DNA of 64,000 nt, from contig JAILWY010000027.1 of NCBI GenBank assembly GCA_022113835.1, forward strand, positions 6,140,501 to 6,204,500. Reading direction: 5' to 3'. The notes below the pieces were generated by a model. It made no database searches. It saw only the letters and a program-made list of their open reading frames with translations, and was not told where the DNA came from. Below are positions 14,435 through 28,160 of the stretch, in pieces (positions within the stretch are counted from its first letter, which is position 1; the number at the start of each line of letters is the position of its first letter). The stretch is from Atopsyche davidsoni. Taxonomy: Eukaryota > Arthropoda > Insecta > Trichoptera > Hydrobiosidae. A program made the position numbers and the translations under genes.

Positions 14435-17100
14435 CCAGTTTTTGTATTTCTCTTGAAATTTTCCCTTTTCATTGATCAAAATATATATTTGAAATATTGA
14501 TCCCTGTAAAGACTGAAAACAATAGTAATCTCACGTTCATGGAGAATTAAGCCGAATTCGTACAGAAAGCGACCCAAGAGATTGAGACGCGCAAATGTTA
14601 ATCAGTTGAAGCAACCAGGTGGTCGGGCGCCGCGCGACTCGCCAGGAACTGTGTCGCCGGCGCGGGTCGGACACTGCGAGGCGATCAACGAAAGAGAAAC
14701 ACGGAGAAAGTGAGCGCGGCCGGCGCATATAGATGAGCCGAGCGGGATTTCGTGTGAGCCGTGCACTGGGAGTGCAGACTTAGTCATCGTGTAAGGTCGA
14801 TTTCGTACGGTTTTCTCTCTTGCCCTTTACACATTGAAAGAGTTCATCCAACAAATACCATGAAACGGGATACCAGATATTCTAACACTATTCAAAATTA
14901 ATATGCTGTATCTATTCATATATACTCAACAGCAAAAAATATACATCTTTTTGCAAATTAAAAAAAAAAGTATTATATCCTTATTTTTTTTTAAATTTTT
15001 ATATCGAAAAACATAATAATTATACATAAAATATGACACACATTTAAAAGCGGGGTCAACAATCGACGACAATAAACCAGTATTTTCGTAACAAAAGATA
15101 TATCCAACAAAGCACTGAATATAATAGAAAAACTGGTCGAGTTAGACCTCTAAGAAAAGGGTTGAGAAATCCAGTCAATCCAGTGATGCAGCCGACATGA
15201 AATCGATAAAGGGGCCGATCCTTCTATTTCACAGAGCTATTTTCAAAAGCTGAAAGCTGAAAGCAGGAATCCAGTCGCTCCCCCTCGCCGCCGTGCCGGG
15301 TGTCCAATTATTGCGGGTGAGGCCACTGCAGAGATGCCGGAGCTTGCCAAGCTGCGGGGCGGTGGCTCGGCGCTGCGCCGGCTTCTTGGACGGCGGCCCG
15401 CGAACTCACAATGCTGTGGTGTAATAAATTACCGAGCCGTCCTCCAAAAACATCTCTTAACTATATGGTTCTAAAATTTTCAGAATTATTCATTGTCTTA
15501 TGTAAGGATATGAATAAATCATTAAATTAAGTCTCTTCGAAGTAAGTTCCGTGTATTAAGGTTTTGGATGTGAATCTGGCAAACGTTTTACAACTGTCGT
15601 ATCAATGCGGAGGCTATCACACATTGGAAATGAGTTATTCAAAACCAATGCAAAACCTTCGTACCGACTCGCGATTTTTTTTTAGTAAACAAAACAAACA
15701 TTTTCATTACATACGATAGTAAGAACATTGCGTATTGATTCTATGACATCAAAATACGGAATACGTGTTTACCACGTGTGATGGTTGGTGTAAGTTTTGT
15801 ACGATCGAGTCACGGCAAAAAGGAGCTCGAGTATCATGTTTGCACGAGTGGAGAAATTGAAAATGGTTTCGTCCGAAAGGCATCTCTCCGGACGTAAACG
15901 TGAAAAGATACGCCTGCAAAGGCTGGCGGTCAACTCGAGCTCATTGCGCTCGCAAGGCCACTTTTACACTGACAGGACCTGTGAAGGCCCGCGGGTCGCG
16001 CGCTTCCTGGCCGGCACAATAGCAGCCGCGCGGAACCGGCTCCAATTACACTTTAGAAAGTGGAGATTTTGGAAGCGGAGATGGGACGGTCGCCGGCCAC
16101 CGCAGTCTAATGAATACGATTCAAAATTCGTTCCGCCGCAGAAAAAAGCTGACCGATTTATTACTCGCCGAGGGATTCGAAAAGTTTACGTTAATAAATA
16201 CGAGTAACTTTGTGGAGCGCGCGTCCTTCGAAAAGTTCTTCACGCTTGATGAAAATAATAATCACTATGAAAACGGAACTCGGTAAAAATAATGCACGAA
16301 ATTCATTTATGAATACAACATTCGCTAAATTATGCAAAGAAATGCGATAATTATCATTTGCACGCTAAGAATTTCGTTAAGGACAATAAACAGATGAAAA
16401 AAACGAGATTCAACGACGATAAATCGGATAAACTTGACATCGCAAAAAACTAGCTGACAAATGGGCGAGCTATTTATAAATCGATGACAAACCGCGACTT
16501 TATGTGGAAACGCGGGTCACTCGCTGCGAATGACATTGACATTGTAACAGTTAGGAGTGCGTGGGCCCGTCCGCTTCGGAAGTGATTTGTGAGCCGCGAC
16601 TTGCCGAAAATGGCGAGAGCCCCCATAACAAACGGATCAGGCACAAAAACAAACGCCCGAAACATGACCTATACGAATCCACGCCCGAGACGCATCTCGC
16701 GCGGTTCAGAGTCGGGTGATTGTAGGTCAGAGTTGCCGTCTCCGCGAGTGGCGTATTTTTCCCGAGCTGGCTGCCCGCCTACTTCCCCGGCTAAACGGAA
16801 TATTCTCTTGAGATTTGATCGAGAATCTCGCGCCTCGATCGCTGGAACGAGGCATCCGAATACAGCGGCAGTCGTCCGACCGGACGAGAGCCCGACTTGA
16901 CAGATCGGACGCCGAGCTGGCGTATGCAGTTCGTGAATATCGAGCGAGATGCAGACGAGCAAGCGAAGCGGAAATTACTTGCACGGTTGTATTCGGAGGT
17001 ATCATCCGGAGTGCTCGGCTGGCAGCGACTAGCTTAGCCTACTTTCTTTCCATGTAGATCGATCCTAATGGAGAGACACTCTAGCATCGGGTACAGAATA
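14435..17100. other. cluster of GC-rich non-coding islands
   Basis: Four islands lie close together at about 14550-14790, 15270-15420, 15800-16210 and 16490-17060, in otherwise AT-rich DNA. They carry open frames of up to 136 codons on both strands. These overlap one another, are rich in Arg and Ser, and look like by-products of GC-rich DNA rather than proteins. I see no family motif. They resemble conserved regulatory islands or a CpG-rich promoter, but only sequence comparison could show that. Confidence 0.4.
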
Positions 17101-20100
17101 CAGATTTTAAAGTCGGGCTCTGAGATTTTTTAATAAGTCACTTAATGCAAATGAGCGCTCCTAAATAATGCGTTTAACTGCTAAGCACTAGCACGTTCGG
17201 TGTGTCGTATGCTTGGCAGAAAAAGAAAGTATAGCATTTTGCGCTGAAAGTCGTGTATTTTACAGTTAAGCCTAAATGTCGGTGTTCCTTAATTTGTTGA
17301 AATGTATAAAATATGTAAATGAAGCGGGCTTTTGGTGCATCGAGTATTTTGTACACAAGGTTAGCGTTCACCGTTACACGCCGGTACGGACAGTCGAGCG
17401 CCCTTTGTTTGTTGGGAACGTTGATAAAAATTAACAGTATGACATTAACAGTAATCGGGTAAATATAAAAAGTATAATATTAATAAAAAATATGTACGGA
17501 ATGTTTAATTAACGCTCTCGATCCCTTTCACTCATTGTTCTAGAATCACAGTGAGAAAGTTTTATCTAAATAGGTGAAAATACAAATTTAAGTCGGATGT
17601 ATTTCAATTAGCTTGAACTCGCGTCTAAGTGAGTCAGGTGCCTTGGGAAAACCGTTCTGGGAGAGTAATCCGAGATCTAGTTCTCCAAAAACAGCCATTG
17701 TTCTTTAATTTTAGGCGATTCATATCAATGTAAACCATTCTATGCATTAATATGTTGAATTTCTGGCTGAAGACGTTCATAAATCAACCTGACATCAAAT
17801 TTCCTACAAAACTGATTCAAAATCCAACACGCGTATAAAAGCACATCTTGCATTTGTTATGAAAAGAACGTCTTTTGTCAAGCCGTGACAGCTCAGTTAT
17901 ATTTATTTGGAAAGTTAAATAAAAATCGTCGACATAATATAAAAAATAACTTAATTAAATTTATCAAATAGTCATGATACAATAACTGATATTTCGTGAC
18001 AGAAACAAGATGGAGATCCGCACAATGAACAACATTGATTTAGATCTGTGTCGAAACACAACGCGTCATACGCTATTCACGCCAGAGGCAGGAACTAATC
18101 GATTCCGAGGCAACAAAAACAGAAAAATATCAATTTTGAAGAGGGCGCGAGAATCGATTTCACAGACGGGGAGCTCACGAGCGACATCGGGAACAAAGAG
18201 GAAGATCTTGCGCCGGCCCATGCAGATGAGGAAAGCGCGCTCTACGGTTTCTTTCCCACCGGTTTTTGTGAACCGCCGCGCAGCATCGAATCTAGACCGC
18301 TTTATTTGCTAGAATTATTATTTACGATCGCCACGCCAATACTCGATCTCGCCATAGATTCGGATCAATGTCTTAGATGAGAGTTTTTTTCGGAGCTCAG
18401 ATTTATATAATTAAATGAAGATTCTTTTAGATCGATTGATATGGCTTGAAATAAATACGTTGAATTGATTTTCTGTAAATAGATTAAAACAAAAAAACAC
18501 ATCTCTACCTAACACATATTCACAAAAAGTAGGTATATATGATTAGTTGAGATTAATAACCTAGTATTACTGATGGTAAGAACGTTATTGAAATGTTCAA
18601 ATTAAAAACTGTACAAATATAGCAAAAAATACATTCTTCCATTCTTGTAATAAGCGATCTTATTTGAATCCGGGTCGATTGTATTTTTTGATATTTTCTT
18701 AGTAGGCCATATAAATTTAAATAAAAACGTTTGAAAAAATGGGCATTTGGGACGCTGGATTCGTTTACTCAATTTGTGTACATTCGGTAGTGTTTGGGTC
18801 ACTGAGAGAACTGTCAAGGGTTGGCGACGGTCTCTTTACTACGAAACTTTATTTAATTGGCAATTTCATCTATCAGTATTTCTGTAGACTGAAAAAACAG
18901 TCATTAAAAAAGGTTTAATTGAGCCAATTAAAAGTGACTTTTACTAGACTCGAAACAGACAAGCACTTAAAAAAGACTTAAAACGGACGAGCCGGGGTTC
19001 GGATGAACGTAGCGAAGAATGGGATTTTCTTTCTTTACAAATCACTACACCCATACGTATCGGTTCATCTCATCTCAATAAAACGCATCTAACAATGGCC
19101 GCCCTCATTATGATGTCTAGGAGTATAATCAGCATTTCGAAAACACGTTGGAAATTATAATTATAGCTTTATATTAAACTGCAGTTTATGGAGTAAAATT
19201 GTAAGATTTAATAGCCTATAACAAGTTCTAACTATCCATTAACAAAGATCTTTTGAGGATAATTTTAAATGCGATATTAAACCTTATTATCAAATATAAA
19301 CCTTTCAAACATTAAGTCGAAAAATAGGAACATATAAAAACTAAGAATAATATTATTTGTATAAAAACATTGTTGATATTTTAGCCCACGTGAAACTGAA
19401 ATATAACAGTAAATAAATGTGTTAGGATTTTTACTTCGACAGAGAAAGCTCTTTTGCTCTACAAAGCCATAGACATTTTTTTTATTTATTAGAAACTATA
19501 TACGATGCATCTCTAGGACAAAAACTCTCACTGCCTAAGTGAAAAATCTCTAGTCTCTATTGAATCTATTTGGTTTTATTAATTTATATCTATAATATAA
19601 TTTCATGAAAAAATCTTTGTTATTTTCTTGTTTATATATAAACCCAAGCACAGCAAAATACCAATCATGTTGATATACACATTTACGGTGCGACCGACAC
19701 TCTAAAATGAGGGACTTTATATCATCTACGGACAGCAAAAAACGTGTCTAACCAACTTTAAAATTCTGTATCATTTCGGATTCGTCGCGTTTAAAATTGT
19801 ATGCTCAGCGCCTCGGTCATTTTGCATGGAAATAATTATGTAGCAAAGTTGCAGAAAACCAAAGAACCCAAGGTACGATCCAACGGACAGCGCGGCGGTG
19901 TTGTGCCGCGGTAATGCATGAACTGAAGAGGCGATATCGATTGATGCTTTCCTTCTGAAATGGAGTATGGAGCTCGCGGCCCAAACGCGGAGGCGTCGGG
20001 TTAATTCCGACCGTTAGGACCCGCAGGCTGTTTGTATTGGCAGTAGAAATGCGTGTACAGACCGTGGCAACAAGTTAAACACCGTAGTAAGAAAATGGCA

Positions 20101-22830
20101 GCGTGCATCATTACTAAATTGCTCCAGAAGCCATGTCGGCCTATTCAATATTTTGCTACATTGTAGTCGAGCGCTCTTCTCCGAGGCAGAATCGATTAGC
20201 GTAAAGGAATTGAATTAATCTATGGGTTGTGCTTGAAATCAATGGAAAATTGTCGTTTCATCACTGGAAAGAGGACACCTAATGTAAAAAAGCCTGGGAT
20301 GGGACACGCCATCGCCGTCGTTGGCAATCTAATATCCTATAAGTGTGCTCAACCAAAAAAATTCCATTGGAAGTTGGAATAAGCAACTTGTTTTGGGAGC
20401 ATGCGAAATTAAAGTCATTATAAGAAAGAAATCAATCGTTAATGAAGTCAACGTCGGACGCTGTACTAAAATTTGTAAGTTTTTTTTGTTTTCTCAAAAA
20501 TATTCTCTTCATACGGAATATATTAGGTGTACTCAACTAAAAAAAAAAAAAAAACAAATATACTTAATCGATATTCAATTGATTAAAAGAATCTAATAAT
20601 AAAAAAAAAACTTTCGAAAGAATATTGTGGATGCGACATTTGAAACAGTGTCCGAAGTGAATGATTATGTTTTATTGTCACGAGATAAGGAAAAATACAA
20701 GTCTGAGAAAATATTCAACTTATAAGACGACTAACGTGAAAATCAAAAAAAATGTCGGTAGCAGCTATTATTGAAAATACGATTAGCCAAGTGGTAAATA
20801 AACTAACGAAAATATTGTTTACAGTGAACCCTTTATAAAGAGGTAGGTTTTTCAGACGGTAATCAATTTTTTCATAGCCATACAACCATTTGGATATTAA
20901 TATTTGTTATAAATATGAACTATTTGAAATTCAAACCCAAGGCGTCGCGGATAAAGGCTCTAATTATCAAAATCAAGCACACCTCTAATTTTCGGAGTAT
21001 CTAAAAATACGACCAGAGACAATATCTTGAGCCCGTCTCGGCAGATTTCAAATGATAATGGATGCTAGCTGGCCCAGCTGGGAGGCAGCGAGGGTCCATC
21101 ACGCGTAATTATTCACGGGGGAGAGCCGAAGGCGGCCCTTATTGATGCATTGGAATCAACAGACGGAATATTTTCGGCGCGGAGAAAACGACGCGAATCT
21201 CCTTGCTTTTACAATAAATAATGTGTGCTTATAAAATTAAATATGTTAACGTAAGCCGATGATGATCATGATCTGCAAAAATCGACAAACAGCAAAGTAA
21301 CGAAGAATAAATATAAACTTGTAAAAATATTACCATAAAAAATTTAACTCAAATAAGATGTGTCATACTTTTTAAATGATAAAAACCACCAAAATAACAA
21401 AGTCCAATAGAATATTTATCCATTTTACCTTCACGCTGCTGACAAACAATAAATTGTTTACATTTTATAAATTATTCAAGTGATTATACTTGGCCATGTA
21501 ATTTATTTATCGCAACAAGTCTTTGTTGTTTATATAAAAAAATATTACATTTAATTTTGATAATTTTTATATGACTTATTTGTGGAACACGAGGACCAAA
21601 TCAAGTTTATTTGACTGTCATAAAAAAATTCATTTCACATTCTCAAACAATTGATATGAATAAAGTTTTTAAAATTTTGTAGTTGTGTTAAGTTTAGGAT
21701 TTTTTAAATTACTAAGCTGTCAAAATATTAATTGTAATTAACCAATAAAATACTAATAATGCTATTTGCTGAAATGATTAATGCATGTACTATTTACAAC
21801 GGAACATTTATACTTCATGACATTTTTATAAAATAAACTGCTTAAAATCAATTAGAAAATATTTAAAAATAAATTAAACACAATCAGAAAAATAAGAAAT
21901 GCCGTGATTATATTCGAGCGAAGTTGAAATAAAAAAAGAGGAACAAATACGATCCATGCAACAACATATTAATTAAATTGGCCAATCAGTGTGTACTTTC
22001 GATAAGGCATGTTGCCAATTTAGACTGAGACAAAAAAAGCCGAGAGAAAGTAACGGAAGAAATTAAAGCTAATGCAGCCGGGCCGTACAAAAAACCGAGC
22101 GGAGATCTCCGGCGGCTGAATGTGAAATGGCCTGGAAATCGGCGAGCGAGCGCGCTTGACAAACATGACGGTGCTCGCACGCGTTTGACAAGCGCAGTGA
22201 CTTACTTATGACTATTAGTTATCGTAACTAGCCAGCGAGGTGGCTCGAATACAACACTCGGCACCCAACACGGGGCAGATACGCGAAGTGAACACAGCGA
22301 GCGCGAAAACTAGAATGAGCCTTTTAATCAGTCTTACGACCTGAAAATTCATACAACCATATACCGATTTCGACACTTACTCGGTGCACTTTCTTGGTCT
22401 CAATATAAATCATTGAAAATATACTACTGTTGATTTGCAGTATCACGGTCGATAAATGCATGTGATGTGTAATAATGATTTATTCTACCGCTCATATTTC
22501 ATATACATTTCACATGTACAGACGATAATCGGATGATTTACTGACGTCATTTGCGACCGTCCTGAGGAAGTTGCTACAACAGACACAAAATATCGTCAGC
22601 ACAACCTACCATCACGAGCGTGGACCCAATTCCAAAGATCGAAGATTTTGTTTTGTCCTATTTGCAAGTCTACAATAATTTAAAAACACTCTCTGTGGAC
22701 ATCATAGTCATGCATATTAAATAAAATCCAAAAATAATTACAATTTTCGGGAAATGGTCACTTTAAAACGCTTTGAATTTTTGATCAACACACCCGCTGC
22801 GTGGCTTTTGCCGAGCAACCTACCAGATGT
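17101..22830. other. AT-rich non-coding DNA with GC-richer islands
   Basis: No gene was recognised. GC-richer islands lie at about 18000-18310, 19860-20060, 21010-21190, 22060-22320 and 22780-22940. The DNA between them is AT-rich with A and T runs. No tRNA, known insect microRNA seed or transposase motif was found by eye. Confidence 0.5.
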
Positions 22831-22862
22831 GGGGGGGGCGGGGAGGGGCGGGGAGGGCCGGG
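22831..22862 (+). other. G-quadruplex candidate
   Basis: The tract has five or more runs of at least three G separated by one or two bases, starting with an eight-G run. That fits the G3+N1-7 quadruplex rule several times over. It sits inside a GC-rich island within AT-rich DNA. Whether it folds or affects transcription cannot be read from the sequence. Confidence 0.6.
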
Positions 22863-25800
22863 CGCTGAAGACCGAATACTAGCCGCGAGCGACGCACCAC
22901 ACCCTCGGCATTTAGCCCGCGTGGCGCCGCGGCCTTAATCTAACATTTCATATTAAAACCTTTCCGTTTCCGAAAATTCATCCGCTAATTTGTTTTCTTT
23001 TATCGCCTTCACTGTAAGAACACGAAATGATTTTCAAATTAAATTTATGCTGTGAAAACTTCCAAATAAGCCAAACCCGCTTTGATATCGCCCAGCGGCT
23101 TACAGTAATCCACAGCGGGGGGTCGGCTTGTAAATTTCTATTTCTACAGAATTTCTAAATGCCATCATGTAGAAATGTGGAAACCATGCGAGGCCGGGTG
23201 CCCGCGACAGTACACCCGTGCGGCGTACGCAGCACGATTCGGGTAAACACTGTGTTTTGTCAGAAAATAGCACGGTTTCAATATTGAGTGACGCAAGCCG
23301 AGAAACAAACACTACTAAGCGTTATTCATAACAGAGGAATAATTATAGTCGGGCCATCGGTAGCAGATGAACTAAAGTCTGCGATACAATCATTGAGCAA
23401 TCATAATATTATTGTTTGGTTCGGAGTAATGACGCAATAAACCTACATTGAAATCGTTCTTTGTAATTGGTTCGGATTTAGGTTTTCTTATAATTGGTTT
23501 TAATGGCTTATTCAACCGCGTTGTCTCGAAATACAGAGCGCGTCGCAATCCTCGCGATTGACAAAAAATATAAAATTAAATAAAATATGCTATGTCAAGT
23601 TGCATTTAAGCATTAAAAAGCTTCATTATAGAGTATTATTTTAGAAATCCTTAGATATTAAATTAAATTTATTGGACAGTTTTGTATAGACTTCAATATT
23701 TGTCAACCAACAAGCCAAATCAAAGAAAATGACATGCGAAGAAGCCCAATAATTAAAATATAAACCAAGTATATCAAGTAGATATTTTAAGGGGGGAAAA
23801 TACTTTGAGTTTAAATCGAAATTTGATTAACTCAATAGCTACGTCACATATGCAAAAAACTAACTACTCTGAGATATGTGACTAATAGACCGTACCAGTT
23901 ACTCATTATTTATTTACCAATTTATATTTATACTAACAACATTGAACCTACGTACCTCCACGGGCAAGTCTTGCGGTACATAAAATATATCTTGGGGTAC
24001 ACAAAAATAAGCAGGTGTTGCAGTTAGGTGCATGCAACACAGGTTGACATTACTCAATAAACGGTGTGTCAGAAAAGAAACTAATTAGCATGCAGGATGT
24101 CGGGAAGTCCGAGACCGCGCCACGGCGGCGAGTCATCTGCAGTCGCCTCGCGCAGTGGCGGCGGGTAAAGTGGGGCCGATACGAAAGCCATAACTTTCTA
24201 CTGGCCCAGTTCGGCGCGGATGATCGCCGCCAATGACGGAAGATACACATTATATGGGATGAGCTTTGAGAATTAATCGAATCATATTTATTTATCTTAT
24301 TTCGTTTTTAAGGTCGTGTTCCACAACGGCTGCGCGCGATTACGGATAAGTGACTTTAATAACTAAATAAGAAAGTAGGTAAACGATGCTCTAATGAAAG
24401 ACACAATATGGTACGTTTTGATTTTTTGCACGATTGTGGTTAAATACAAATTAAAAGTTGGTGACTCATTAAAAATATTTTTAATGAGACACTTAGATAA
24501 AATGCGAAATTTTTCCGGGCCTTGTGCAAGCTGAGGCTTTATCGAATTATTATGCCGCGGTAGTTTATTTTATTTTTCTCCTGGCGTTTCGGAGAGGTAT
24601 GCTCGATCGACAGTAAGCTTTCTTTAATAAAATATTTCAGAAATGAATATTGAAATGTAAGAACATATTAAAAGTTCGTCAAAAACATTAATAAAAACAC
24701 TGAAACGTTTGAAAACAATCATCCTTAAACATTTTAAACGAAATCGATGATATATAATAAAAAAATAAAAATAAACACGAATCTTCATACAAACGCACTG
24801 CTAAAAAGTTTTTTTATCCCAATAATTAGTAAATCTTAATTTTATTATAATAACACATCTATGCTAATTTTAATGCTGTGGTATAATATGCACGTAGTTT
24901 TAAGGACTTTACAAAAACGCAAAAATTTTCTTTCTTGCATTTAAGCTTGCCGCAATTATTATTTTTTATTATGAATTATTTAAGCATACTCCTTAAATAA
25001 TTATCAGTTGCAACTCGAGCGAACCATCTCGAATACACACCGCGAATTAAAAAAAATAAGTTTTTTAAGATATTCAAGACCCCCTACATTGTGATGTGAC
25101 CTGCCGCCTAATAAGGAGATCTGTATTTAGAATTGATTTGGAACTAAAACGATTTCTCCAATGAGGTAGAGTAAGCACACAAAGGGGGCTCCTAGTGCCG
25201 AAGAGGTTAAAAAGTCTTTATTAAATCGAATTTTTGATAGAGGGACCAGTCACGAAGGAGAAATAGAGTCTGTCACAAAGCCACGAATGAATGTTTCGGC
25301 ATCCATCATAATATTATGCGAGTGTCCCAACGATCCGAGTCCAAAGATACAAATCCACACCGGTCCGCTTCCCTTTGTCACTGACGTTACTCCATATGTA
25401 AAGATAAAAATGAAGAAAAAAAAAACCGCTCAGTCATGGTGAAAAGCGTGAATAATCACCATTGTGAGGAGCTGTGCTCGTACTGGGACACCTCGTGCTC
25501 TGCGAGGGACGGCTCCAGTTTACAAAATCGAACAAGAAGCTACTTGGATAAGAGCTAAAAAAAAATTAAAAAAACGATTTGAACAAAAAAGTCTATAAAG
25601 GCCTATACTATGAACTTGACTGTCTTAATCCAATTAAACAAGAAACACATAACATAACATTTTCTTGGAATCATGTGGTTTTAGGCTTCTATCGTAAAAA
25701 TCTATGATAATACTTTTATGGAACAATATATTATAGCTCTCACTAAAATCGTATAAATTACAAATTGCACGTCCGTCATTAGGCACGATTGTCTTAAGAC

Positions 25801-28112
25801 ACAAATAGGGGATTACTGGATTTGAATCATATGTAGTAGAATTTAAATACAATGTTACACAATGTTCCTGAGACACATCCTCAAATGTATAAGTTTTTGC
25901 GTTAAAATAAACCATTCATAAATATTTATCCCTTCCTTAATAAATCTTGCCAATATAGAAGTAAATAACTGATTTTATTAAATTAAATTCAGGTAATATT
26001 TCAAATACAGAAACGACAGACTGTGTGAGTGATTATTATCATTATTATTATATGCCCTAAAGCCTCCCGTCTTGGCCGTCTCTGTGCTCTATGGTGTTAG
26101 CATGACACGTGGGAGGTTCTAGTTCTCCATGCTTTCAATGCAGATAATGAAATCTGGCCTTTCAAGATGTTGACTGGGCGAGAGCTAAGATTGACGACGT
26201 GCTGGTTTTCAATGGAGGGATTAAAATTTGAGTTCTAGGAAGCGGATGTTAGTGAAGAGGTTGTTACTGTTATTTCGAGGTTAGACTTGCATAGACAAAT
26301 TGCCTTTTAAGGTAAAGCTTGATAAATGCCCACAAAAACTACGAATTGAAAAGCTGCGACATACCGAGCGAAAATATTTTTAAGAATTATGACCTTACAG
26401 CATAAAGAAAAATTGGGAACATTTATCTAAAGCATTTACACAGTAAACAAAAAGTATATTCCTACAATATAGCAGATACGTCAACTTTAATGAAATGCTT
26501 GCAAAAAATGTGCCCAACTTATGTTATCTGCGGATAAGACTTTTCACCATAACCTACATCTTAGCTTTAGTTAGATTTTGTGCGATATCGAGTATGAATC
26601 AACGTAATATAACCCTCATCCTGTGGCAGATAGCCATTCAAAATTCAGCAGAATGCAATCCAGCTCTCCTCAAAATATACACACGCATATGACATGCAAA
26701 ACAAACATGACGACCCACATAGTCACAGGAAGGCGAATACACCCACAGATCTGAAACAATAAGAGCCTTTATCCGTCAGTAGTCATTAGACCTTATTAGA
26801 GAAGCATCTAAAAGTGGCCAATTTCAAAACATCCGTTTTCAATATAAAATTACACGCAGGCGCGTTCCGCTACAACACTCTTCACACATCCCGCATCTCA
26901 TCTCGGCGGCTCTCGATTTTGGCATATTTTCAAAATTTCCGCTGCGAGCGCCGATCCAAGATGGCGGCAGGTAAACAATGCTCGCACCCCGCTGCCCTCC
27001 ATTGTTCCTCAGGCTGTGCCGTCGGCCACGAAATCCGACACTCCCCTATTCAAGCTCGAACCGTGTAATTTCATCCCCAGGCCAAAGCTGTTCCTTTTTT
27101 ATTTAGGCGCAATAAATTACTCGGCGCCGGCTATTCGAGTGCTTTATAAAACAATCAACATGTCTTGGAAAACGGAAAATTTAAATACGCGTATTGACAC
27201 CATCTACCCTCGAAAGCATATACATACAGCTTCCACAGGTAGCATAGTCATCCACGTTTCGACGTGACTGACGAATAATCTTATATCGATACACTTTTTA
27301 ATCTTATCTATTGAATAACATGTCAGAGTTCGGTTCTGATATGAGCATCGTATCATAAATAAATAGCACGATTGATATCATTTACGTCATTCGTTGGACA
27401 CGCTGATACATGTCGGACTAGACTGGCTTTTTAATGTTCAAAGAAAAAAATGCTAGCCGACTCATTTTTCTGCGATTTATCTGTAAATAAATCGAAAAAA
27501 AGTTGTCTTCAATCGCTTCTAACCGCTTGAATATAGAGTAAAGTGGTTATTAGCTGCTTATTAAAACAATTTTTAGTTTAAATATGTCTTGCTCGAGGAC
27601 TTGATATATATTTTTTTAAATAACCTTAAAAAAAAACTCGCAGTCTGAAACACAAATATGTGTAATCCAGATTGGACTTCAGTCGTGGGAAAAAACGCAG
27701 TTCTCTTTGAAGTGTAATTTACTGCATTTTGTGCATTCACGCACAGACAACACGAAAATTACATCAGCTTCTTTCGCTGTTGCCTCTATATTTCTGTTCG
27801 TGCTTCTTTCACCCATTGTAGTTCACGGCGAGCCTCGCAAAACCGCTACGAATCATCTGATTCAAGGTTCTATATCACTTCCAATCTTGCAATGAATTAT
27901 TAAACATAAGCTCAAAAATTGTAGTCCACGAGTCGCTCAACATGGACCCTTCGAGGAAATAGCGGAGGAATTAACACTCGAGCTGATGGTAAGTTATTTG
28001 GTTCCATTGAGAAGTTCTGTAAAAGCGGTCCAGGTGACCCGGTTCGAGGCGGCCCACAACAATCGAGCGTCAGACAAGCGAAGGGCGTCGGAAGAATTAT
28101 TACGTTGGGCAG
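22863..28112. other. AT-rich non-coding DNA with GC-richer islands
   Basis: No gene was recognised. Islands lie at about 23085-23340, 24090-24250, 25180-25530, 26860-27080 and 27990-28112. A 93-codon minus-strand frame (25634-25915) lies in AT-rich sequence and matches nothing I know. Confidence 0.5.
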
Positions 28113-28160
28113 GATGACTCCACAGAACCTCCGAAGAGAAAGCCGGGCGGCCGTCCTAGG
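28113..28160 (+). other. short AT-hook-like coding patch, doubtful
   Basis: A short plus-strand frame reads DDSTEPPKRKPGGRPRY. PKRKPGGRPR resembles an AT-hook, a minor-groove DNA-binding motif built around a GRP core. It begins directly after a possible splice acceptor (gggcag, AG at 28111-28112) and runs to a stop at about 28182. The acceptor lacks a pyrimidine tract, and a weak possible donor (gtattt) follows at 28160. This may be one exon of an unseen gene or chance in a GC-rich patch. Confidence 0.15.

Noticed and set aside
15797..16207. 136-codon plus-strand frame
   Set aside because: Lies in a GC-rich island, is rich in Arg and Lys with no domain or splice context, and neighbouring islands give similar overlapping frames on both strands.
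16589..17057. Overlapping 80-103 codon frames on both strands
   Set aside because: Four frames share the same DNA with no sign of a preferred one; stop codons are simply rare in GC-rich sequence.
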